Origin: Limisphaerales bacterium
GTDB lineage: Bacteria; Verrucomicrobiota; Verrucomicrobiae; Limisphaerales; UBA11358
Direction of reading: 5' to 3'
Length of the DNA: 5,063 bases
Assembly: GCA_003152145.1 (NCBI GenBank)
Contig: PLZL01000284.1
Location: forward strand, 1 to 5,063
Positions 1 through 5,063 of this stretch are shown piece by piece (positions within the stretch are counted from its first letter, which is position 1; each line of letters opens with the position of its first letter). The notes beneath the pieces were generated by a model. The model saw only the letters and a list, made by a program, of their open reading frames with translations. It had not been told where the DNA came from and searched no databases. The position numbers were made by a program, and so were the translations under genes.

Positions 1-33
1 AGATCATGCCGAAACGCCGAAACGAGAACCCCG

Positions 34-43
34 CACAATTGTG
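34..43. promoter_or_regulatory. 10-bp perfect palindrome upstream of the galactanase gene, possible operator
   Basis: CACAATTGTG is its own reverse complement and ends 39 bp before the GH53 start codon. A site there could bind a dimeric repressor or activator controlling the galactan genes. A 10-bp palindrome can also occur by chance, and I see no convincing -35/-10 pair around it. A short tandem GCCGAAAC repeat lies just upstream at about 8-23. The regulatory role is inference only. Confidence 0.2.
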
Positions 44-82
44 AGGCTAGACAGACGGCTCTTTCCTTGAGAAAATCACGGC

Positions 83-1321
83 ATGTCCAATGAACGCCAA
101 TCAAAGTGTCAAAACTCGTCCTCAAACTGTGCGCGTTCTTATTCGTGGATTTTAGCCGGCGCCACGCTGCTTTTGATCACGGGATGTGCGAGCAACACAC
201 CCACAACGGCGTCCACAACCAAGCCATCGCCATTTTATCTGGGGGCCGACATTTCCACGCTCTCGCAAGTAGATCAGCAGGGGGGAGTTTATATGAATGG
301 AAACAAGCCGGGTGACGCCCTGGCGATTTTCATGAAAAACGGCTGGACATGTTTTCGCCTGCGGATTTGGGTTGATCCGCGCAATGGCGCCAATGGGCTT
401 GAATACACGACGAAACTAGCCAAGCGCATCAAAGACGCCGGCGGGACTTTCATGCTTGATTTCCATTATTCTGACTGGTGGGCTGATCCGCAAAAACAAA
501 ACAAACCCGCGGCTTGGGCGAAGCTCGATTTCGATGCCCTCGTAAACCAGGTTGAGACTTATACAGCCCACGTTGTCAAAACGTTGAAGGAAGCCGGGGC
601 AACGCCGGACTTTGTTCAGATTGGCAACGAAATCACGGGAGGCACTCTCTGGCCCGATGCACAGGTGAAGGTTCCGCTCTCTACTGTCAAGGTGTTTTCA
701 GGCGATGTGGTCGTGATAACTCCGCCCGTGCCTTACGATGATGCGAAGCAGTGGAACCATCTTATCCGTGTCCTCAAAGCTGCCGGCGAGGGGGTCCGCT
801 CCGTGACTACACCCGCCGACCATGTCCGCATCATAGTTCATATTGACTGTGGCGGCGACTGGCCCGTCACCAAGTGGTATTTTGACCATCTCACGAGCGC
901 CGGAGTTGACTTTGACATCATCGGCCAGAGCTTTTATCCGAATTGGCACGGGACAATGGAGAATCTCCGTGACAACCTGCGCGAGACCATCAACCGTTAC
1001 CACAAGGACGTGATGGTTGTTGAAACTGCCTATCCATCTCGAGATGTCAACCCCTCGCCCGCCGCCGCCAAAAACATGATTTGGCCGATGACCCCCGAAG
1101 GTCAAAAGCAGTTCCTCGCCGACCTCATCAAGACAGTCAGAGAAGCACCCAAAGGCCGCGGCATCGGTGTCAACTACTGGCACCCTGAAGCCACTTTCAT
1201 TCCAGGATCCACCAACCGCTGGAGTGGGCCAGACGCCAACTCGCTCTTCGATGCTAAAGGCAATCCACTGCCTGCAATGAATGTATTGGGTCTACAGCTC
1301 ATGGCACCAGCCATGCCCTAA
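83..1321 (+). CDS. GH53 endo-beta-1,4-galactanase (arabinogalactan endo-beta-1,4-galactanase), lipoprotein
   Basis: This 412-residue protein is predicted to hydrolyse internal beta-1,4-galactosidic bonds in galactan and type I arabinogalactan, outside the cytoplasm. Residues 1-35 form a lipoprotein signal: a polar N-region, a hydrophobic stretch (ILAGATLLLITGC) and a lipobox with the lipidated cysteine at C35. A Thr/Ser/Pro linker (about 36-49) follows. The GH53 TIM barrel starts at FYLGADIS (51-58). Family hallmarks are FRLRIWVDP (91-99), DFHYSDWWADP (126-136), GNEITGGTLWP with the expected acid/base E183, and VVETAYP with the expected nucleophile E314. NYWHPE (364-369) and SLFD (387-390) match the usual end of the domain. 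Residues about 192-221 look like an insertion relative to compact GH53 enzymes. No other in-frame start would keep the signal peptide, so ATG 83 stands, although the upstream Shine-Dalgarno match (TTGAGAAAA) is weak. A GH2 beta-galactosidase gene follows after 41 bp. Bacillus subtilis GanB is a family relative. The family call is firm; substrate is inferred from the family. Confidence 0.95.
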   Translation: MSNERQSKCQNSSSNCARSYSWILAGATLLLITGCASNTPTTASTTKPSPFYLGADISTLSQVDQQGGVYMNGNKPGDALAIFMKNGWTCFRLRIWVDPRNGANGLEYTTKLAKRIKDAGGTFMLDFHYSDWWADPQKQNKPAAWAKLDFDALVNQVETYTAHVVKTLKEAGATPDFVQIGNEITGGTLWPDAQVKVPLSTVKVFSGDVVVITPPVPYDDAKQWNHLIRVLKAAGEGVRSVTTPADHVRIIVHIDCGGDWPVTKWYFDHLTSAGVDFDIIGQSFYPNWHGTMENLRDNLRETINRYHKDVMVVETAYPSRDVNPSPAAAKNMIWPMTPEGQKQFLADLIKTVREAPKGRGIGVNYWHPEATFIPGSTNRWSGPDANSLFDAKGNPLPAMNVLGLQLMAPAMP

Positions 1322-1362
1322 AAATCACCGGCCTATAGGAAAAAATCAAACGGCACACTTCC

Positions 1363-3903
1363 ATGATTCGATCCATCCCGCGTCGGGGATTCGGCCCATG
1401 CCTTCTGGCTGTTTTCTTCAGCTTCGTTTTGCCGCTCCAGGCGGATGAACTACTCCGTCAACGTCTCACTGCCGATTTTGGCTGGAAGTTTATCAAGAGC
1501 GACACGCCGGGAGCTGACAAACCCGATTTCAATGACACAGCCTGGCGCACGGTGAATCTGCCGCACGATTGGAGCATCGAAGGGCCTTACACACAGTCGG
1601 ATCCAACGGGTGGCAGCGGCGGTTCGCTTCCAACCGGAATCGGTTGGTATCGCCGGACATTCATGGCGCCAGAAGCCTGGCGCGGAAAGAATATTTTCGT
1701 AGAGTTCGATGGTGTCTATATGAACAGCGATGTTTGGCTCAACGGCCGGCTTTTGGGCCACCGTCCCTTCGGTTACATCGGTTTCGAATACAACCTCACA
1801 TCCTATTTGAAGTTTGGGCAAACCAACGTTCTCTCTGTCCGCGTGGACAACTCGCGTCAACCGAACAGCCGCTGGTATTCCGGGTCCGGCATTTACCGGC
1901 ATGTGTGGGTCACGATCACCGACCCTCTGCACGTCTCGCATTGGGGAACTTATGTCACAACGCCGAAAGTTTCCGCCGACTCAGCCACTGTTCGCATTCG
2001 AACTAAAGTTCAAAACGATTCGTCAGCCCGGCGCAAAGTTACGTTGGTTACTCAAATTTTGAATTCCCAGGGTGCTGTTGTTGCTAGTAAAGAAGTAAAC
2101 GAAACCCTCACTGCCAGATCCAGCCGTGAATCGGATCAAACTTTAGAAGTTGCCGAACCGAGTTTGTGGTCACTCGAATCTCCGAACCTCTACTCCGTTC
2201 GCACCACCATCCAGTCGGGTGGCCAGGTGGCGGACGATTTCATAACACCATTCGGCATTCGAGAGATTACCTATGATGTCAACAAGGGCCTTCTCCTCAA
2301 CGGCCAGCAGGTGAAAATGCAGGGCATGTGTCTGCATCACGATGCGGGTTCGGTAGGAGCGGCGGTTCCCATTGGCGTTTGGGAACGGCGCTTGAAAGAA
2401 TTGAAGGACATGGGCTGCAATGCCATTCGCATGAGTCACAATCCACCGGCGCCCGAACTGCTCGATCTCTGCGACCGCATGGGATTTCTCGTCATGGACG
2501 AATCGTTTGATGAATGGAAAAGCCCGAAAGTGCGCCAGGGTTATGCGAATTATTTCGACGAGTGGTCCCAGCGCGATCTTGCTGACATGCTGCATCGCGA
2601 CCGCAATCATCCCAGCATTGTTATCTGGAGCGTGGGGAACGAAATTCCAGAACAAACCCGTGCCAACGGCGCTGACATTCTTCGCCCGCTGGTTGAGACT
2701 TGCCATCGCGAGGACCCCACACGGCCCGTCACCTCCGCTTGCGACAATGTCTTTACCGACTCGAAGAGTGCGACGCCGGAATTCCTGAATCTTCTGGACG
2801 TCGTAGGCTATAATTACGTGGATCGTTGGGGAACGCGGCGAGAGACAATGTATGACGATGACCGCCATGATCACCCGCAACGCAAGTCCATCGGAACGGA
2901 AAGCTCGGTCGTTGGTGCCCGTGACGATTACTCACTCAGTGGTTTTGGCGGCTTCGGTGGCTTTGGTGTTCCCGGCGGTCCCGGTGGTCGTGCCGAGGTT
3001 GCGGCGAAAAGGCCGCCTGCTTATACGATGTCAATGATCCGCGCGGAGCAGCTTTGGAAGTTCATAAAAGTCCACGATTACGTCATTGGCGACTTCGGGT
3101 GGACGGGGATTGATTACCTTGGTGAATCGCGCTGGCCCGGCAAACTCTCCAGCAGCGGCATGCTCAATACCTGCGGATTTCCGAAAGACAACTATTACTT
3201 CTACCAAAGCCAGTGGACGACCAATTTGATGTTACACTTGTTTCCACATTGGAACTGGAGGGGCAAAGAAGGCCAGGTCATTCCGGTGGTTTGCTACACA
3301 AGCTGCGATACGGTTGAACTTTTTTTGAACGGCAAAAGTTTCGGACTCAAGTCGCTGGAATTTCCGCGCCAAGGCAATGCGGGAAGTTGGGCCACTTACG
3401 CCAGGCCACAGCAACCCACCGGCACCACCGCCGACTTGCATCTAACTTGGGACGTTCCTTACGAGCCGGGCACCCTCAAAGCTGTCGGCTATAAATATGG
3501 TCGCCAGGTGTGCGTGGAAGAGGTTCACACTACGGGCGACCCCAAAGCCGTCGTCATCACTTCGGATCGTAAAAACTTGAACGCCGATGTGCGAGATGTC
3601 ACACACATCACGGTAAAAATTGTTGACGACCAAGGCTACACAGTGCCGGGAGCCACCAACTTGGTGTCGTTTGATCTGCAAGGCGCGGCTTCGATCATCG
3701 GCGTGGACAACGGGAATCCCACCAGCCACGAAGATTACAAGACCAGCCAACGGCTTGCCTTTCACGGCCTTTGCCTCGCCATCATTCAATCCACACGTCA
3801 GACCGGCCATATTCGAGTTACAGCCCGGGCCGATGGACTCGAGGAAGCCAGCATTGAATTGGATGCGCAAGCCCCGGCCGCGGCAGAGCCGGCGTTGCCA
3901 TGA
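1363..3903 (+). CDS. GH2 beta-galactosidase, exported, with DUF4982-type C-terminal region
   Basis: This 846-residue retaining glycoside hydrolase probably releases terminal beta-galactose from the oligosaccharides made by the upstream GH53 enzyme. Residues 1-27 are a signal peptide with a hydrophobic core (CLLAVFFSFVLPL) and likely cleavage after LQA; PRRGF at 6-10 is loosely Tat-like. Domains by motif: GH2 sugar-binding jelly roll about 34-187 (NLPHDWSIEGP, GVYMNSDVWLNG, SRWYSGSGIYRHVW), Ig-like domain about 189-299, TIM barrel about 301-600, DUF4982-like domain about 630-710 (CDTVELFLNGKS), and a C-terminal beta-sandwich/Big-like domain about 735-833. Barrel motifs are NAIRMSHNPP (353-362), VMDESFDEW (377-385), WSVGNEIPE with acid/base E427, and IGTESS with likely nucleophile E513. 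GDFGWTGIDYLGESRWPG (576-593) is typical of this subgroup. A glycine-rich insert (527-542) follows the nucleophile closely. ATG 1363 gives a proper signal peptide but has no well-spaced Shine-Dalgarno; AGGA lies 22 nt upstream. Co-transcription with GH53 is likely. Related GH2 members can have other substrates, so beta-galactosidase is the best call rather than proven. Confidence 0.93.
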   Translation: MIRSIPRRGFGPCLLAVFFSFVLPLQADELLRQRLTADFGWKFIKSDTPGADKPDFNDTAWRTVNLPHDWSIEGPYTQSDPTGGSGGSLPTGIGWYRRTFMAPEAWRGKNIFVEFDGVYMNSDVWLNGRLLGHRPFGYIGFEYNLTSYLKFGQTNVLSVRVDNSRQPNSRWYSGSGIYRHVWVTITDPLHVSHWGTYVTTPKVSADSATVRIRTKVQNDSSARRKVTLVTQILNSQGAVVASKEVNETLTARSSRESDQTLEVAEPSLWSLESPNLYSVRTTIQSGGQVADDFITPFGIREITYDVNKGLLLNGQQVKMQGMCLHHDAGSVGAAVPIGVWERRLKELKDMGCNAIRMSHNPPAPELLDLCDRMGFLVMDESFDEWKSPKVRQGYANYFDEWSQRDLADMLHRDRNHPSIVIWSVGNEIPEQTRANGADILRPLVETCHREDPTRPVTSACDNVFTDSKSATPEFLNLLDVVGYNYVDRWGTRRETMYDDDRHDHPQRKSIGTESSVVGARDDYSLSGFGGFGGFGVPGGPGGRAEVAAKRPPAYTMSMIRAEQLWKFIKVHDYVIGDFGWTGIDYLGESRWPGKLSSSGMLNTCGFPKDNYYFYQSQWTTNLMLHLFPHWNWRGKEGQVIPVVCYTSCDTVELFLNGKSFGLKSLEFPRQGNAGSWATYARPQQPTGTTADLHLTWDVPYEPGTLKAVGYKYGRQVCVEEVHTTGDPKAVVITSDRKNLNADVRDVTHITVKIVDDQGYTVPGATNLVSFDLQGAASIIGVDNGNPTSHEDYKTSQRLAFHGLCLAIIQSTRQTGHIRVTARADGLEEASIELDAQAPAAAEPALP
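2941..2988 (+). other. Glycine-rich low-complexity insert in the GH2 catalytic domain
   Basis: Residues 527-542 of the GH2 protein read GFGGFGGFGVPGGPGG, encoded by near-repeating GG(T/C)-TT(T/C)-GG(T/C) codons. The insert lies 14 residues after the predicted nucleophile E513 and before the conserved stretch MIRAEQLWKF (558-567). The frame stays open on both sides, so it is an in-frame insertion and not damage. It is probably a flexible loop near the active-site side of the barrel. Confidence 0.7.
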
Positions 3904-3946
3904 ATGGATCTTTGCATGGCGCTGTCATGTGAATCCAAAACGAATT
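3904..3946. other. Short non-coding spacer after the GH2 gene
   Basis: I see no strong rho-independent terminator (GC-rich stem plus T-run) between the GH2 stop codon and the repeat structure that begins at 3947. This spacer and the repeat element together form the roughly 430-bp gene-free stretch before the third gene. Confidence 0.5.
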
Positions 3947-3962
3947 CAAATGTAAATTTCTG
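3947..3962 (+). repeat. Left copy of a 16-bp direct repeat flanking the putative mobile element
   Basis: CAAATGTAAATTTCTG is found again, identical and in the same orientation, at 4284-4299. If the element ends at its TGTGTCGG/CCGACACA tips, the part of the repeat outside them is AATGTAAATTTC (12 bp), which could be a target-site duplication. The repeat is AT-rich and quasi-palindromic, so it could also be part of the element itself. Confidence 0.8.
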
Positions 3963-3988
3963 TGTCGGGGCGGGAACAAAAGGAGACA

Positions 3989-4010
3989 GGCGGGAGTTCA
4001 AAAGGAGACA
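3989..4010 (+). repeat. Left arm of a 22-bp perfect inverted repeat
   Basis: This arm contains GGGAGTTCAAAAGGAGACA and is the exact reverse complement of 4258-4279 across all 22 bases. A related unit with the same CGGGA...AAAAGGAGACA pattern sits just before it at 3971-3988, so the left end carries two tandem, slightly diverged copies. Confidence 0.9.
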
Positions 4011-4077
4011 AGTGTTTTGCCTGTGGAAAGAAACAGTTCTTTAGGAATTTAATTCGTTAGCCATCGAGATAAAGCGA

Positions 4078-4119
4078 GCAGCGGGGCGGCTTCTGAGCCT
4101 CAAGCTCGTGCCCCGCTGC
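4078..4119. repeat. Strong GC-rich hairpin inside the putative element
   Basis: GCAGCGGGGC at 4078-4087 pairs perfectly with GCCCCGCTGC at 4110-4119. The 22-nt loop contains a smaller hairpin, GGCT (4088-4091) with AGCC (4096-4099). No T-run follows on the + strand, so it does not look like an intrinsic terminator for the GH2 gene. A structural role in the element, or a separate REP-like palindrome, is possible. Confidence 0.7.
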
Positions 4120-4257
4120 GGTCGAACACCTGCGGGGAAATGATGTGTCACATTGTGTTTCCAAGACCTGAATCATTTCAAATAACTTTGGGTGTGAATA
4201 CCAGCCGAATCTTTTCAACAATGCGCCTGAAATCATTGGCGAAATCTGCCTTTTAAC

Positions 4258-4279
4258 TGTCTCCTTTTGAACTCCCGCC
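4258..4279 (-). repeat. Right arm of a 22-bp perfect inverted repeat
   Basis: This is the exact reverse complement of 3989-4010. It is followed at once by GACACA, which completes the right tip of the putative element and overlaps the start of the right direct repeat by two bases. Confidence 0.9.
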
Positions 4280-4283
4280 GACA

Positions 4284-4299
4284 CAAATGTAAATTTCTG
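4284..4299 (+). repeat. Right copy of the 16-bp direct repeat
   Basis: CAAATGTAAATTTCTG is identical to 3947-3962. Its last base is immediately followed by an ATG (4300) in frame with the downstream gene, so the repeat abuts or lies within the 5' leader of that gene. Confidence 0.8.
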
Positions 4300-4335
4300 A
4301 TGCAAAGACATACCGTAAGGGATAAGCTAATCCAT

Positions 4336-5063
4336 ATGCGCGCGCCTTGCTTGATTTGGTCTTCGCGAGTGGGGGTTTGGTGCGGGTTGATGATAGCAGG
4401 CGTGGAATCGACCGCTCAGTTGGCACAATTTGATCAGGCTTTCAAAGACCAGATTTCAGCCGAGATAACCAATGTCCATCAAATTCGTCTTTTGGCTGCC
4501 CAGATTCCAAAAATGAGTTACTCCATCCATCTTGAAGGAGACGTTTGGTGGGTAAATCCAATGCAAGGAAAACTCGTTTTGAAGGATGACTCTGGTGCCG
4601 AGGAATTGGAAATGGATTTGCACGGCGAATCTGTGGAGTCGGGACAAAGAGTGCATTTGGAGGGAAACGGCACGATCACGCCAATAGGCGCCGGGTTCAG
4701 GATCGGAGCCAAAGGGCCGGTCGTGGACAACGACGGCGTCCACGACATGGTGGAGAAATCCGGCGCGGTTTTTTTGAGGGCCGGGCGCAATCCGATTCGG
4801 GTCGAGTGGTTCAACGGGGTCGAAAAATTTGGATTGAAAGTGGAGTATGAAGGTCCGGCATTGTCCCGGCAGAAAATTCCCGACTCGGTGCTCTTTCGGG
4901 TTCAAGTGGATGGGTCAACTGGCGCGAGCAACTGGGTCAACGGCGTTGATTTCAGATGTTGTGATGCCACCAACGAAGTCCTGCCCGATTTTAATTCATT
5001 GCCCGTGCTGAAAGCGGGAACAGTGGACAATTTTGATTTGAGCGTCATCGTTCGGCCAGAGCA
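4336..5063 (+). CDS. Secreted protein with OB-like and tandem PA14-like modules, N-terminal part only
   Basis: The frame is open from 4336 to the window end: 242 complete codons and no stop, so the 3' end is missing. Residues 1-27 look like a signal peptide (hydrophobic VGVWCGLMIAGV, possible cleavage after STA27). Residues about 45-115 form a beta-rich module (IHLEGDVWWVNP, GKLVLKDDSGAEELEM, GQRVHLEGNGT) resembling the OB-like region in some verrucomicrobial sensor and surface proteins. Residues about 116-188 resemble the second half of a PA14-like carbohydrate-binding module: VVDNDGVHDMVEKSGAV, LRAGRNPIRVEWF, KVEYEGPALSRQKIPDSVLFR. Residues about 199-242 resemble the start of another PA14 module (LPDFNSL, KAGTVDNFDLS). 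ATG 4336 is preceded by AAGGGA, 13 nt away. ATG 4300 is in frame and adds 12 residues, but has no Shine-Dalgarno. The complete protein could be a large surface adhesin or enzyme, a PA14 carrier fused to a catalytic domain, or a sensor; the visible part cannot decide. No direct link to galactan is shown, though carbohydrate binding would fit. Confidence 0.8.
   Translation, partial: MRAPCLIWSSRVGVWCGLMIAGVESTAQLAQFDQAFKDQISAEITNVHQIRLLAAQIPKMSYSIHLEGDVWWVNPMQGKLVLKDDSGAEELEMDLHGESVESGQRVHLEGNGTITPIGAGFRIGAKGPVVDNDGVHDMVEKSGAVFLRAGRNPIRVEWFNGVEKFGLKVEYEGPALSRQKIPDSVLFRVQVDGSTGASNWVNGVDFRCCDATNEVLPDFNSLPVLKAGTVDNFDLSVIVRPE

Larger units (their letters stand above)
3961..4285. mobile_element. Putative non-autonomous element (MITE- or REPIN-like), about 325 bp
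   Basis: The ends match in inverted orientation. The left end (3961-3989) begins TGTGTCGG, then CGGGA, then CAAAAGGAGACAG. The reverse complement of the right end (4285 back to 4257) has the same three blocks with small indels between them. An internal sequence containing GGGAGTTCAAAAGGAGACA at 3989-4010 is repeated perfectly, inverted, over 22 bp at 4258-4279. AAAAGGAGACA therefore occurs twice at the left end and once, inverted, at the right. Identical direct repeats flank the whole. No transposase is encoded, so any movement would need an enzyme acting in trans. The style recalls REP sequences associated with RAYT/IS200-like (Y1) transposases, but that link is inference. A cut-and-paste MITE with a 12-bp target duplication is the alternative. 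Confidence 0.6.

Noticed and set aside
698..1183. Minus-strand open frame of 161 codons inside the GH53 gene
   Set aside because: It is antisense to the conserved GH53 barrel, with no recognisable motif.
1322..1362. Possible terminator or separate promoter between GH53 and GH2
   Set aside because: The 41-bp gap has no stem followed by a T-run and no convincing -35/-10 pair, so co-transcription is simpler.
2170..2880. Long minus-strand open frame (236 codons) inside the GH2 gene
   Set aside because: It is fully antisense to conserved GH2 catalytic sequence and its translation shows no recognisable domain. It is a shadow of the real gene.
3947..4299. CRISPR-like array
   Set aside because: The repeats are two direct copies about 337 bp apart plus inverted copies. 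There is no regular repeat-spacer pattern and no cas gene.
4057..4311. Minus-strand 84-codon open frame in the repeat region
   Set aside because: It runs through the inverted repeat, the direct repeat and the GC-rich hairpin, so its codons are those of the repeat element. It has no recognisable domain. A relic coding fragment carried by the element cannot be excluded.
4456..4905. Minus-strand open frames of 149 and 98 codons at the right end
   Set aside because: The + strand frame over the same bases encodes clear PA14-like motifs and a signal peptide and stays open to the window end. The minus frames are shadows.

Overview
The window looks like chromosomal DNA from a bacterium with carbohydrate-degrading enzymes, most likely of the Verrucomicrobiota (Pedosphaera/Limisphaerales-like) or a neighbouring PVC lineage. 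This is inference from protein style: a lipoprotein GH53, a GH2 with a DUF4982-type C-terminus, and a third protein built of PA14-like modules of a kind I associate with Verrucomicrobiota and Planctomycetota. No rRNA or tRNA is present to fix the taxonomy. All three genes lie on the + strand.

Positions 1-82 are a short upstream region with a 10-bp palindrome. Positions 83-1321 encode an exported lipoprotein GH53 endo-beta-1,4-galactanase. After a 41-bp gap, 1363-3903 encode an exported GH2 beta-galactosidase of about 846 residues. The two read as a two-step galactan-degrading cassette: GH53 cuts beta-1,4-galactan (the side chains of pectic rhamnogalacturonan I, or type I arabinogalactan) into oligosaccharides, and GH2 removes galactose from these.

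Positions 3904-4299 contain no convincing gene. They hold a compact repeat structure that looks like a non-autonomous mobile element. It has about 29-bp imperfect terminal inverted repeats, a 22-bp perfect inverted repeat inside, a strong central hairpin, and a 16-bp perfect direct repeat at both edges.

Immediately after it, from 4336 (or 4300) to the window end, runs an open frame with no stop. It encodes the N-terminal 242 residues of a secreted protein with a beta-rich OB-like module and tandem PA14-like modules. No transporter, regulator, transposase, CRISPR array or defence gene is visible. I see no strong evidence of a wholly new system. The repeat element and the truncated PA14-type protein are the parts most worth a second look.
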